The notes under the pieces: generated by a model
What the model was told of the DNA's origin: nothing
Seen by the model: the letters and a program-made list of their open reading frames with translations, nothing else
Database searches by the model: none
Source of the DNA: Streptomyces sp. MZ04
GTDB lineage: Bacteria > Actinomycetota > Actinomycetes > Streptomycetales > Streptomycetaceae
NCBI RefSeq assembly: GCF_004684775.1
Contig: NZ_SRIC01000053.1
Location: forward strand, 1-35,311
DNA length: 35,311 bases
Direction: 5' to 3'
Shown: piece after piece, positions 21,449 through 29,406 of the stretch
How positions within the stretch are numbered: position 1 is the stretch's first letter
Layout: every line of letters begins with the position of its first letter
Translations under genes and position numbers: made by a program

Positions 21449-22312
21449 GTGACCGAGGACGAACGCGCGGACCAGGCCATACCCGTCATCAGGGATGTGG
21501 ATCACGGCACCGCCAAGCTGATGCCGGACGTGGACCGGCGGCGCGCCTGGCTGCTCACGGTCGACGGGGCGCCGCAGTCGTACGTCGACCTGGACGCGCC
21601 CACTCATCTGGAGTTCGAGTACGCGCGGCGCCTCGCCCATGTCCTGGACACCGCTGCGGAGCCGGAGCAGCCCCTCGACGTGCTCCACCTCGGCGGCGGC
21701 GCGCTCACCCTGCCCCGCTATGTCGCGGCCACCCGGCCCGGGTCACGCCAGGACGTGGTGGAGGCGGACCGCGGGCTGCTCGGCCTGGTGGGTGAGCATC
21801 TGCCGGTGCCGGACGGCTGCGGGATCGCCGTGCACGGGGACGACGCCCGCCGGTGGCTGGAAGCGGCGGCGCCCGACAGCGCCGACGTGCTGGTCGCCGA
21901 TGTGTTCGGCGGTTCGCGGGTGCCCGCCCATCTGGCCTCCGTGGCCTACGCGCGGGCCGCGGAGCGGGTGCTGCGCGCGGGCGGGATCTACGCGGCGAAT
22001 CTCGCCGACGGCGCGCCGTTCACGTTCCTCCGCTCCCAACTGGCGGGCTTCGCCGAGGTGTTCGAGGAGCTCGCGCTGATCGCCGAACCGGCCGTGCTGC
22101 GCGGCCGCCGCTTCGGCAACGCGGTGCTCGTGGCCTCGCACGCCGCCTTGGACGTCCAGGCGCTCACCCGGCGGGCGGCGGCCGACGTCTTCCCGGCACG
22201 CGTCGAGTACGGGGACGCGCTGCGGCGTTTCATCGGCGACGCGCGGCCGGTGCGGGACGAGGACGCGGTGGCCTCACCCGAGCCGCCCGACGGTGCCTTC
22301 AGCATCGGCTGA
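21449..22312 (+). CDS. Spermidine synthase-like SAM-binding protein
   Basis: This 287-residue protein of the polyamine aminopropyltransferase-like fold has the nucleotide-binding motif VLHLGGGALTLPRYVAATRP near residue 80, an acidic VVEADRGLL strand end, an ADVLVADVFGG segment and an N-terminal beta region (RRRAWLLTVDGAPQSYVDL). It lacks the complete gatekeeping and catalytic motifs (GGGDG, D-SDP) of true spermidine synthases, so activity is uncertain; many actinobacterial relatives are simply called fused or partial spermidine synthases. The GTG at 21449 follows a CACAAT hexamer by 6 bases and has no Shine-Dalgarno, suggesting a leaderless mRNA. Its 3' end overlaps the convergent MFS gene by 39 bases. 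Confidence 0.88.
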   Translation: MTEDERADQAIPVIRDVDHGTAKLMPDVDRRRAWLLTVDGAPQSYVDLDAPTHLEFEYARRLAHVLDTAAEPEQPLDVLHLGGGALTLPRYVAATRPGSRQDVVEADRGLLGLVGEHLPVPDGCGIAVHGDDARRWLEAAAPDSADVLVADVFGGSRVPAHLASVAYARAAERVLRAGGIYAANLADGAPFTFLRSQLAGFAEVFEELALIAEPAVLRGRRFGNAVLVASHAALDVQALTRRAAADVFPARVEYGDALRRFIGDARPVRDEDAVASPEPPDGAFSIG

Positions 22313-23575
22313 TTCCTGAGCCTGCGGGGCGGCCTTCGCGACCTCCCGCGACGGCGTGCGCCGCGTCAGGTTCCGTACGTCCGGGACGAGCAGGACGAGC
22401 GCCGTCACCACGACCACCAGCGCCGCACAGCCCCACAGCGACGCCGAACGCCCGAAGGCCACCTCGGCCGGTCCTGCCAGAGCCGTGGCGAGCGGGACCA
22501 TCGCGATCGAGCCGAACCAGTCGTAGGCGGCCACGCGGGACAGCTTCTCCTCCGGGATCTCCTGATGCATCGTCGTCATCCAGGAGACGCCGAACACCTC
22601 GATCGCCACACCGCTGACGAACATCACCGCCGCCAGACCCCACACCGGCAGGGGCACGGCGAGCGCCGCCGAAGGCGCGGCGAGCGGAAAGACGCAGAGG
22701 GTGCCCGCGAGCAGCATCCTGCGCGGCCTCCACCGCATCATCAGGAGCGCGCCGCCGACCGTGCCCGCGCCGAACGCGCCGAGCGCCAGGCCCCAGGGTC
22801 CTGCGCCGCCCAGCTCGTCGCGGGCCACCAGCGGTCCGAACACCGCCTCGGCCGCGCCGACCACCGCCACCACGACGGAGAACTGCGCGACGATCGCCCA
22901 GAGCCACTGCCGGCCGATGAACTCGCGCCAGCCCTCCCGCAGATCGGAGAGCAGCCCACCGCCCGGCTCGCGCGCCGGTATGTGGCTCACGTCGAGGAAC
23001 GACCGCATGGCTCCCGCGATCGCGAAGGCGACCGCGTCCACCGCGAGCACCCAGCCGGGACCGAGCGCGGCCACCATCAGACCGCCGAGCGCGGCGCCGC
23101 CGAGCCCCGCGCCCTGCATCGCGAGCCGGTACAGCGCGAAGGCGCGGCCCGCCTGCTCGCCGGTGACCGTCGACATCAGCATGCCCTCGGCGGCCGGTCC
23201 GAAGAACGCCTGGCCGACGCCGCCGAGCGCGGTGAGCAGCATCATCGACCACAGCGGGGGAGTGCCGGAGATGACGAGCACCGCGAAGACGGCCTGGGAG
23301 AGGCAGTTGAGGGCGTTGGCCGCGACCATCACATGGTGGCGCGGCAGCCGGTCGGCGACCGCGCCGCCGATGAGCAGGAACAGCACGAGCGGCAGCGTGC
23401 GCGCCGCCGCCACCAGACCCACGTCCCCGCCGTCCCCGCCCGCGTCGAGGACCGCGAACGCCGCCGCGATCAGGGCGCCGTGGCTGCCCAGGTTGGTCAC
23501 GATCGCGGCGGCGGTCAGCAGGCTGTAGTTGCGGCCTGCCCAGGAGGGGCGGCGCGCGGCGGCGGGAGTGGTCAC
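22274..23575 (-). CDS. MFS transporter
   Basis: This 433-residue, 12-helix major facilitator of the MFS_3/enterobactin-exporter-like group is expected to export a drug, siderophore or metabolite. Typical features are the first helix (YSLLTAAAIVTNLGSHGALI), the loop GGAVADRLPRHHVM after helix 2, and the AYDWFGSIAMVPLATALAGP helix near the end. GTG at 23575 was preferred to a TTG at 23611 because TTGGCA, 18 bases, GATAGT and then 6 bases precede the GTG, the layout of a leaderless promoter; the TTG would lie before that promoter. The stop overlaps the spermidine-synthase-like gene tail to tail. Confidence 0.92.
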   Translation of the reverse strand: MTTPAAARRPSWAGRNYSLLTAAAIVTNLGSHGALIAAAFAVLDAGGDGGDVGLVAAARTLPLVLFLLIGGAVADRLPRHHVMVAANALNCLSQAVFAVLVISGTPPLWSMMLLTALGGVGQAFFGPAAEGMLMSTVTGEQAGRAFALYRLAMQGAGLGGAALGGLMVAALGPGWVLAVDAVAFAIAGAMRSFLDVSHIPAREPGGGLLSDLREGWREFIGRQWLWAIVAQFSVVVAVVGAAEAVFGPLVARDELGGAGPWGLALGAFGAGTVGGALLMMRWRPRRMLLAGTLCVFPLAAPSAALAVPLPVWGLAAVMFVSGVAIEVFGVSWMTTMHQEIPEEKLSRVAAYDWFGSIAMVPLATALAGPAEVAFGRSASLWGCAALVVVVTALVLLVPDVRNLTRRTPSREVAKAAPQAQESADAEGTVGRLG

Positions 23576-23637
23576 CTGGGGACTATCGCCGCCCGGGTGC
23601 CGACTTGCCAAACGGATTCAGCGCGTCAGCGGGCGGT

Positions 23638-24675
23638 TCAGGACTCCTCGGGCTCGCCGTGCAGACGTACCGTCTTGAGGATCTTCTGCACCGTCGCGTC
23701 GGGAATCTCGTCCTTCACGCCCTTGGCGCCGTAAAGGGTCCACGCCACGTACTCGCCCTCGGAGTTCTTGAAGGCGAACGTGGTGGCCTTGCCGTCCGAG
23801 TCGCACTTGTCGGGCCCGGCGGCACCCGACGTCGTCGAGGTGGCGACGCTGCCCTTGATGCCCGAGTCGGTGGTGAACGACTTGATCTTGCCGATCTTGA
23901 TCTTCTTCTTGTCGGCCTTCTTCTGGTCCGTGTAGCCGCCGAAGACCCACCAGGCCGAGTCGTTGCGCGCGACGTCCTCGGTGTTCTTGGCGCCGTTCTG
24001 CCCCTTGGTGCCGACGGCGCCGAGCGCGGTGTCGTCGCTGCTGCCGTCCTTGTCGTCGTCGGACGTGCACCACTTGGACTTGTAGTACGCGGGCGCCGAC
24101 ATGCCGATGAGCGCGCTGCCGTCACCCTTCTCGTCGTCCTCGAAGCCGATGAAGGTGTCGGGGGTCTGCACCTCCCAGTCGGCGGGGACGTCGAAGGCGG
24201 TGCCCCACTTGGGGTTCACGACGACCTGCCAGCCCTCGACCACCGGCTTCGGGCCGTTGCCCGTGCCGCGCTCGGTGCCGCCCTCTTCGGTCGGGCTCGG
24301 CTTCTTGGACGCGGACTTGGAAGGAGACTTCTTCGGCTTCTTGTCCGCGACGTCGTCCTTGTCGCCGCCGAGCACCAGGAAGCCGGTGACGCCGGCGGCC
24401 ACCACGACCGCGGCGGCCGCGACGATCGCGGTGATCTTTGTCTTGTTCCCGTCCCCGCTCTTGCCGCCGCCCTGCTGGGGCGGCATCGGCGGCGGAGTGG
24501 GCGCGGCCCACTGCTGCGGCTGCTCGGGCTGCGAGTAGCCACCCGCTTGCGGCTGCTGCTGATACCCGGGCTGCTGATACGGGTTCGGCTGCTGGTACCC
24601 CGGCTGCTGGTACGGATTGGGATTCTGGTCCTGCGGGTTCTGCTCGCCCCCGGGCGGCTGCTGTCCTGGCCACAT
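23638..24675 (-). CDS. Tandem membrane-anchored protein, paralogue 1 (PGYQQ-repeat N terminus)
   Basis: This 345-residue protein has a Pro/Gln/Tyr-rich cytoplasmic N terminus with PNPYQQPGYQQ repeats (about 20-45), one transmembrane helix (about 81-103), a charged linker and an extracytoplasmic domain (about 140-345). That domain starts VEGWQVVVNPKWGTAFDVP and includes two Cys (SKWCTS, DKCDS) likely to form a disulfide. Function is unknown; the layout resembles actinobacterial anchored sensors or envelope proteins. It is the last of three tandem paralogues. ATG 24675 begins MWPGQQ, conserved in the copies, and follows TATGGT by 8 bases with no ribosome site. Confidence 0.85.
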   Translation of the reverse strand: MWPGQQPPGGEQNPQDQNPNPYQQPGYQQPNPYQQPGYQQQPQAGGYSQPEQPQQWAAPTPPPMPPQQGGGKSGDGNKTKITAIVAAAAVVVAAGVTGFLVLGGDKDDVADKKPKKSPSKSASKKPSPTEEGGTERGTGNGPKPVVEGWQVVVNPKWGTAFDVPADWEVQTPDTFIGFEDDEKGDGSALIGMSAPAYYKSKWCTSDDDKDGSSDDTALGAVGTKGQNGAKNTEDVARNDSAWWVFGGYTDQKKADKKKIKIGKIKSFTTDSGIKGSVATSTTSGAAGPDKCDSDGKATTFAFKNSEGEYVAWTLYGAKGVKDEIPDATVQKILKTVRLHGEPEES

Positions 24676-24707
24676 GGGCAGTAACCATAGAGGGGCTTGT
24701 GGCCTGA
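24676..24707 (-). promoter_or_regulatory. Promoter of paralogue 1
   Basis: On the minus strand a TATGGT hexamer (24684-24689) ends 8 bases before the ATG; ATGACA, close to TTGACA, lies 18 bases further upstream. Paralogues 2 and 3 have TATCGT at the same distance (25834-25839 and 26942-26947), with similar TTGCC(C/G)C-type bases before the ATG. The conserved layout supports a near-leaderless transcript from each copy. Confidence 0.5.
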
Positions 24708-24775
24708 TGTCATCGCTGCCCTCGCGGAGCGGCCGACACATCGGGTCACAAACCCCAGTGGCGTACGAAAAGAAT

Positions 24776-24827
24776 CAGGACAACGGCTCAGGACAACGGC
24801 TCAGGGCAACGGCTCAGGACAACGACT
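24776..24827. repeat. 13-bp tandem repeat, four copies, at the 3' end of paralogue 2
   Basis: Unit CAGGACAACGGCT occurs at 24776-24788 and 24789-24801, with one-base variants at 24802-24814 and 24815-24827; the coding end of paralogue 2 resembles a fifth, degenerate copy. On the coding strand each unit starts with TGA, and the 13-base period places these stops in all three frames. Confidence 0.85.
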
Positions 24828-25825
24828 CAGGACTCCGCCGGGTCGCCGGACAGGCGCACCGTATTGAGGATCTTCATGACCGTCGCCTCCGGGATCTCGT
24901 CCTTGACGCCCTTGGCGCCGTAGAGGTTCCAGGCGACGTACTCGCCCGCGGAATTCTTGAAGCCGAAGGTGATCGCCTTGCCCTCGGAGGCGCACTTGCC
25001 CTTCTGGGGCGTGTTCTCCGAATGGGCACGGGCGAGGCTGCCCTTGATGCCCGTCTTCGTGGTGAAAGGCTGCGCCTTCTCGTCGAACTTGAGGCTCTTC
25101 TTGTCGGGCTGCGTGTAGCCGCCGAAGACCCACCAGGGCACCTGGTTCACGGCGACCTCGCCGGTGTTCTTCGCGCCGTTCGCCCCCTTGGTGCCGACGG
25201 CGCCGAGCGCGGTGTCCTCGTCGTTGCCGTCCCTGTCCTCGTCGGAGGAGCACCACTTCGACTTGTAGTACGCGGGCGCCGACATGGTGATGAGCGGCTT
25301 GCCCTTGTCGTCCTCGAAGGCGACCGCCGAGTCCGGCGACTGCACCTCCCAGTCGGCGGGGACGTCGAAGGCGGTGCCCCACTTGGGATTCACCACGACC
25401 TGCCAGCCCTCGACCACCGGCTTCGGGCCGTTGCCCGTGCCGCGCTCGGTGCCGCCGCCGGTCGCAGGGTCGCTGCTCGGCTTCTTCGGCGCGGACTTCG
25501 AGGGGGACGTGGACGGCTTCGAGTCGGCCTCGTCGTCCTTGTCGCCGCCGAGGACCAGGAAGCCGGTGACGCCGGCGGCCACCACGACCGCGACGGCGGC
25601 GACGATCGCCACGATCTTGGTCTTGTTGTTGCCGTCACCGCCGCCGGGCGGCGGCTGCGTGACACCCATGGGCGCCGTCGGCGCGCTCCACTGGCCCTGC
25701 TGCCGGCCCTGCTGCTGATACCCGGGCTGCTGATACGGGTTCGGCTGCTGGTACCCCGGCTGCTGGTACGGATTCTGGTTCTGCGGGTTCTGCTCGCCCC
25801 CGGGCGGCTGCTGTCCTGGCCACAT
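24827..25825 (-). CDS. Tandem membrane-anchored protein, paralogue 2 (PGYQQ-repeat N terminus)
   Basis: This 332-residue protein is closely similar to paralogue 1: a PYQQPGYQQ-repeat N terminus (about 18-40), one helix (about 71-93, KIVAIVAAVAVVVAAGVTGF), an acidic/Lys-Ser-rich linker and the same extracytoplasmic domain with WGTAFDVPADWEVQSPDS, a Cys pair (SKWCSS, GKCAS) and the ending EYVAWNLYGAKGVKDEIPEA. Several blocks around the helix and domain start are identical to paralogue 1 at the DNA level, indicating recent duplication or gene conversion. The MWPGQQ start follows TATCGT by 8 bases. Function unknown. The ATG lies 79 bases after the stop of paralogue 3. Confidence 0.85.
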   Translation of the reverse strand: MWPGQQPPGGEQNPQNQNPYQQPGYQQPNPYQQPGYQQQGRQQGQWSAPTAPMGVTQPPPGGGDGNNKTKIVAIVAAVAVVVAAGVTGFLVLGGDKDDEADSKPSTSPSKSAPKKPSSDPATGGGTERGTGNGPKPVVEGWQVVVNPKWGTAFDVPADWEVQSPDSAVAFEDDKGKPLITMSAPAYYKSKWCSSDEDRDGNDEDTALGAVGTKGANGAKNTGEVAVNQVPWWVFGGYTQPDKKSLKFDEKAQPFTTKTGIKGSLARAHSENTPQKGKCASEGKAITFGFKNSAGEYVAWNLYGAKGVKDEIPEATVMKILNTVRLSGDPAES

Positions 25826-25904
25826 GGCGGGCAACGATACGGGGTGGTGACGCGGGGTCAGCACGGCAACCCCAGGTGGGAGGGGGTGCGACGGTGACGG
25901 TTGC

Positions 25905-26933
25905 TCAGGACTCGGGCCCATTGTCGTATTCGCGCACCGTGCCGAGCATCTTCTTGACCGTCGCGTCCGGCACTTCGTCGCTCACGCCCCGTGCGCCGAA
26001 GAACGACCAGGAGACCAACTTCCCCTGGGAGTTCCTGAATCCGAAGGTGGTCGCCTTGCCGTCCGTCCGGCACTTGTCGTTGTTCTTCTTGACGCCGGAG
26101 ACCGAGGAACTGGCCAGGCTGCCCGTGATGCCGGACTTGGTGGTGTACGACTCCACCGCGCTGGTCCTGATCTTCTTCCGGTCGGGCTGGGAGTACTGGC
26201 CGTACACCCACATCTCCGAGTCGTGCTCGGCGATCTCTTCGGTGCTCTTCGCACCGCGGTTGCCCCTACTGCCGGCCTTTGCGAGCGGTGTGTAGTCCTT
26301 GACGCCGTCGCGGTCGGGATCGCTCGCGCACCACCGCTGCTTGAGCGCGGCAGGTGCCATCATCGCGACCAGGATGCTGTCCTCGTCGTCGGCCTCTCCG
26401 ACAGCGTCGACCGAGTCGCGCGACTCGAGCTCCCACTGCGGGGGTGCGTCGAAGGCGATGCCGCGCTCGGGGTTCGTGACCGTATTCCAGCCCGGGATCG
26501 TCGGCTTCGGCCCCCCGCCGACACCACGTGCGTGGGCGCCCTCGGACCCGGCCGGGCTCGGAGGCGCGGATGCGGAAGACCGCGTCGGGTCCGGCTTCGC
26601 GGTGTCGTCCTTGTCGCCGCCCAGGACGAGGAAGCCGGTGACACCGGCGGCCACCACGATCGCGGCGGCCGCGACGACGGCGATGATCTTCGTCTTGTTG
26701 CCGCTGCCGCTGCCGCTGCCGCTGCCGCTGCCGTTGCCGTTGCCGTTGCCGCTGCCGCCGTCGTTGTCGCCGTGCGGGGCTTGAGGCGGGCCGCCGGCAA
26801 CAGTGGGGGCGTTCCAGGGCGCCGGCTGCTGGTACCCCTGCTGCTGGTGCCCCTGCTGCTGATATCCCGGCTGGTGATAGGGATTCGGCTGCTGATTCCG
26901 CCCGCCCCCGGGCTGCTGCTCTTCTGGCCACAT
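25905..26933 (-). CDS. Tandem membrane-anchored protein, paralogue 3 (Gly/Ser/Asn linker)
   Basis: This 342-residue protein is the most diverged of the three. The N terminus MWPEEQQPGG is followed by PYHQPGYQQQ repeats, a Ser-Gly-Asn low-complexity linker (about 60-77) encoded by a GCCGCT-type hexamer repeat, one helix (about 81-103) and the extracytoplasmic domain. There NPERGIAFDAPPQWE replaces the WGTAFDVPADWE block of the others. A Cys pair (QRWCAS, DKCRT) and the SWSFFGARGVSDEVPDA ending are retained. The linker before the domain is variable. The start follows TATCGT by 8 bases, as in the other copies. It diverges from the DUF4442 gene. Function unknown. Confidence 0.85.
   Translation of the reverse strand: MWPEEQQPGGGRNQQPNPYHQPGYQQQGHQQQGYQQPAPWNAPTVAGGPPQAPHGDNDGGSGNGNGNGSGSGSGSGSGNKTKIIAVVAAAAIVVAAGVTGFLVLGGDKDDTAKPDPTRSSASAPPSPAGSEGAHARGVGGGPKPTIPGWNTVTNPERGIAFDAPPQWELESRDSVDAVGEADDEDSILVAMMAPAALKQRWCASDPDRDGVKDYTPLAKAGSRGNRGAKSTEEIAEHDSEMWVYGQYSQPDRKKIRTSAVESYTTKSGITGSLASSSVSGVKKNNDKCRTDGKATTFGFRNSQGKLVSWSFFGARGVSDEVPDATVKKMLGTVREYDNGPES
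26700..26756. repeat. Hexamer low-complexity tract within paralogue 3
   Basis: Runs of gccgct and gccgtt units encode a Gly-Ser/Gly-Asn linker just before the membrane helix. The other two paralogues lack it, so it is probably a slippage expansion. Confidence 0.8.
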
Positions 26934-27014
26934 GAGCGGCAACGATAGGGGACCGTGATCCACGTCGAGTCAGGTCCTGGCCAAAGAACGCTACTCGTGG
27001 GTAACATCGCGGCC

Positions 27015-27467
27015 ATGAGCGCAGACCAGATGTCGATCGGCGAGATGCTCGCCGCCACCGTCCCGATGGCCCGGACCCTGAACCTCGAGTTCCGTGAGAC
27101 CACGCCCGACAAGGCCGTGGTCGCCCTGCCCGACCAGGGCGACTATCACAACCACGTCGGCGGGCCGCACGCCGGAGCCATGTTCACGCTGGGCGAGTCG
27201 GCGAGCGGTGCCATCGTGCTCGCCGCCTTCGGGGAGCAGCTCTCGCGGGCCGTGCCGCTCGCCGTGCGCGCCGACATCGCGTACAAGAAGCTCGCCATGG
27301 GCCCGGTGGCCGCCACCGCGACCCTCGGCCGCCCGGCCGCCGACGTCATCGCCGAGCTGGACGCGGGGGAGCGGCCCGAGTTCCCGGTGGCGATCGAGAT
27401 CCAGCGCGCGGACGGTGCCGTGACCGGCGAGATGACCGTCGTCTGGACGCTGCGCCCCAATAACTGA
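27015..27467 (+). CDS. DUF4442 hotdog-fold thioesterase-like protein
   Basis: This 150-residue protein of the PaaI/DUF4442 hotdog group probably hydrolyses an acyl-CoA or acyl-carrier thioester. The hotdog helix region is NHVGGPHAGAMFTLGESASG, with the His/Gly pattern seen in family members, followed by strands including VRADIAYKKLAMGPV and ending EMTVVWTLRP. ATG at 27015 was chosen over a GTG at 26955: TAACAT (27002-27007) lies 7 bases before it without a Shine-Dalgarno, consistent with leaderless translation. A strong terminator follows. The physiological substrate is unknown and no acyl-CoA pathway genes adjoin it. Confidence 0.9.
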   Translation: MSADQMSIGEMLAATVPMARTLNLEFRETTPDKAVVALPDQGDYHNHVGGPHAGAMFTLGESASGAIVLAAFGEQLSRAVPLAVRADIAYKKLAMGPVAATATLGRPAADVIAELDAGERPEFPVAIEIQRADGAVTGEMTVVWTLRPNN

Positions 27468-27508
27468 GTCGCATACGGGCGTTCGTTTACGTACGTTCTT
27501 CAGACGAG

Positions 27509-27560
27509 CGGCGTCGAGCCGGCCGGGGCACGGGGGTGCCGGCCGGGGCGACGCCGTTTT
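27509..27560 (+). terminator. Intrinsic terminator after the DUF4442 gene
   Basis: Outer stem CGGCGTCG (27509-27516) and CGACGCCG (27549-27556) encloses an inner hairpin, GGCAC and GTGCC around a G-run, and is followed by TTTT (27557-27560). Confidence 0.8.
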
Positions 27561-27572
27561 CCGTTCAACTTA

Positions 27573-27601
27573 TTGACACGAGTCAGCAGCGGTCATAGTT
27601 T
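27573..27601 (+). promoter_or_regulatory. Vegetative-type promoter of the carboxylesterase gene
   Basis: TTGACA (27573-27578), a 17-base spacer and TAGTTT (27596-27601) closely match the HrdB consensus. The start codon lies 41 bases downstream of the -10 with an AGGGGAG ribosome site, so this message has a normal leader. Confidence 0.7.
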
Positions 27602-27642
27602 CCTCGCCGCCAGTGGGTCGACATCTGTAGGGGAGTCGCCGC

Positions 27643-29325
27643 ATGAGGAGCTTCAGGAGACCGACGAGATCGAGGGCGACGGGCAGGGGTAGGGGCAGAG
27701 GCCGGTCGGGGAGGGTGTGGGCTGCCGTCTCCGGCAGCCTCGCCCTCGCCGCGGCCCTGCTCACCCCGCAGGCCGCGCAGGCCGCGGGGAGCAATCCGCC
27801 GACGAAGGACGCGACGCTCGTCCGCACGGACGCGGGCTGGTTACGCGGTGAATCCACCGCCGAGGGGCGGCAGTTCCTCGGGATCCCGTACGCGCGCCGG
27901 CCCGTCGGCGCGCTGCGATGGAAGGAGCCCCGGCCGGTCAAGCCCTGGCATGGGGTGCGTGGCGCCAGCTCCTTCGGCAACCGGTGTGTGCAGAGCGCCA
28001 GTTGGGATCCCGGGTATGAGAATCCCAGCCACACCGAGGACTGCCTCGACCTGAATGTCTACGCCCCTGATGGCGATCCCGCGCGTCAACGCCCCGTCAT
28101 GGTCTGGCTGCACGGCGGCGGGCTCACCGCGGGAGCCGGCGAGGACATCGTCCCCGACGCCTTCGCCCGGCGCACCGGCACCGTGGTCGTGACCGTCAAC
28201 TACCGCCTGGGAGCCATGGGGTTCCTCGCCACGGAAGGGCTCGACGGGGAGGCCGCCGACCGGGTGTCGGGCAACTACGGCATGCTCGATCAACAGGCGG
28301 CCCTGCGCTGGGTGCGCGCCAACATCGGCTCGTTCGGCGGCGACCGGCACCGCGTCACCATCGCGGGCGAGTCCGCGGGCGGCCGCTCCGTCTGCACCCA
28401 GCTCGCCTCGCCCACCGCCGACGGCCTCTACCGCGCGGGCATCGTGGAGAGCGGCGCCTACGGAGACTGCGCGGCCCGCGAGCGGCAGCAGGCCACCACC
28501 CAAGGCGCGGAGTTCGCGCGGAAGGCGGGCTGCCCGGACGCGGCGACCGCCCTCGCCTGTCTGCGCAAGAAGCCCGCCGCGGAGATCCTCGCGGCGCAGG
28601 CCGGGTTCGACTGGGGCCCGGTGGCGGGCGGCGACTTCCTTCCGGTCCAGCCGGAGAAGGCGTACGAGGACGGGAGCGCGTCGCGCGTGCCGGTCCTGAA
28701 CGGCGCGAACAGCGACGAAGGGCGGCTCTTCGCCTACGGGCAGTTCGACGGACAGGGCAAGCCGCTCACTGAGGAGCAGTACCCGGGCGCGCTCACCCGG
28801 ATGTACGGCGCGGAGCTCGGCGCCAAGGTCCTCAAGCGCTATCCGGTGTCCGGGCACGCCTCGCCGACGCACGCGTACGCGGCCGCCCAGGGCGACATGA
28901 TGTTCGCCTGCACGGCGCTGCGCATGGACAGGGCCCTCGCGGGCCGCGGACCCGTCTACGCCTATGAGTTCGCCGACCGCACCTCGCCGCCGTTCGCCTC
29001 GATCCGCGAGGCGGGCAAGACGTTCGACTTCGGGGCGACCCACGTCAATGAAGTGCAGTACCTCTTCAAGCACTTCGGGCTCCCGACGCCGCTCGACGCC
29101 GAACAGCGGGACCTGGCCCGGCAGATGGTCCAGTACTGGGGCTCCTTCATCCACGGCGGTGCGCCGCGCGCCGAGGGCCAGCCGACCGCGCCGGACCAGC
29201 GGACCCGGCCCGGCACGGTGCTCTCGCTGCGCACCGCTTCCGCGGGCGGCAATGCGCTGAGCACCACGCTGGGCGACGATCACCGCTGTGACCTGTGGGA
29301 CTCCGCCCCGGCCGACGCCGGGTGA
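27643..29325 (+). CDS. Secreted type-B carboxylesterase
   Basis: This 560-residue alpha/beta hydrolase of the COesterase family has an N-terminal Arg-rich region and hydrophobic helix (about 24-42) ending AQAAG, a long signal peptide with likely cleavage near 48. Family motifs are LGIPYARRPVGALRW, EDCLDLNVY (132-140), the oxyanion loop HGGG (157-160) and the nucleophile Ser244 in AGESAGG; the acid is probably in NSDEGRLF and the His in THVNEVQYLF. It should hydrolyse esters outside the cell; the natural substrate is unknown. The Arg-rich N region (RSRATGRGRGRGRSGR) is long but lacks a clear RRxFLK Tat motif. A consensus promoter precedes it and a long hairpin follows. Confidence 0.93.
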   Translation: MRSFRRPTRSRATGRGRGRGRSGRVWAAVSGSLALAAALLTPQAAQAAGSNPPTKDATLVRTDAGWLRGESTAEGRQFLGIPYARRPVGALRWKEPRPVKPWHGVRGASSFGNRCVQSASWDPGYENPSHTEDCLDLNVYAPDGDPARQRPVMVWLHGGGLTAGAGEDIVPDAFARRTGTVVVTVNYRLGAMGFLATEGLDGEAADRVSGNYGMLDQQAALRWVRANIGSFGGDRHRVTIAGESAGGRSVCTQLASPTADGLYRAGIVESGAYGDCAARERQQATTQGAEFARKAGCPDAATALACLRKKPAAEILAAQAGFDWGPVAGGDFLPVQPEKAYEDGSASRVPVLNGANSDEGRLFAYGQFDGQGKPLTEEQYPGALTRMYGAELGAKVLKRYPVSGHASPTHAYAAAQGDMMFACTALRMDRALAGRGPVYAYEFADRTSPPFASIREAGKTFDFGATHVNEVQYLFKHFGLPTPLDAEQRDLARQMVQYWGSFIHGGAPRAEGQPTAPDQRTRPGTVLSLRTASAGGNALSTTLGDDHRCDLWDSAPADAG

Positions 29326-29337
29326 GCGGGTAGGCTG

Positions 29338-29375
29338 CCCGGCGTGCGCGACCCGGGGGGATCGCGCACGCCGGG
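29338..29375 (+). terminator. Long hairpin between the esterase and DedA genes
   Basis: A perfect 14-bp inverted repeat (29338-29351 and 29362-29375) with a 10-base loop starts 13 bases after the esterase stop and ends 17 bases before the AGGAGGA site of the DedA gene. It probably terminates the esterase message. Confidence 0.65.
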
Positions 29376-29406
29376 TACAGGCACACCACCACAGGAGGAA
29401 CCGGCG

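Noticed and set aside
24776..24833. Possible CRISPR-like array
   Set aside because: The 13-base units are directly tandem with no spacers and overlap a stop codon.
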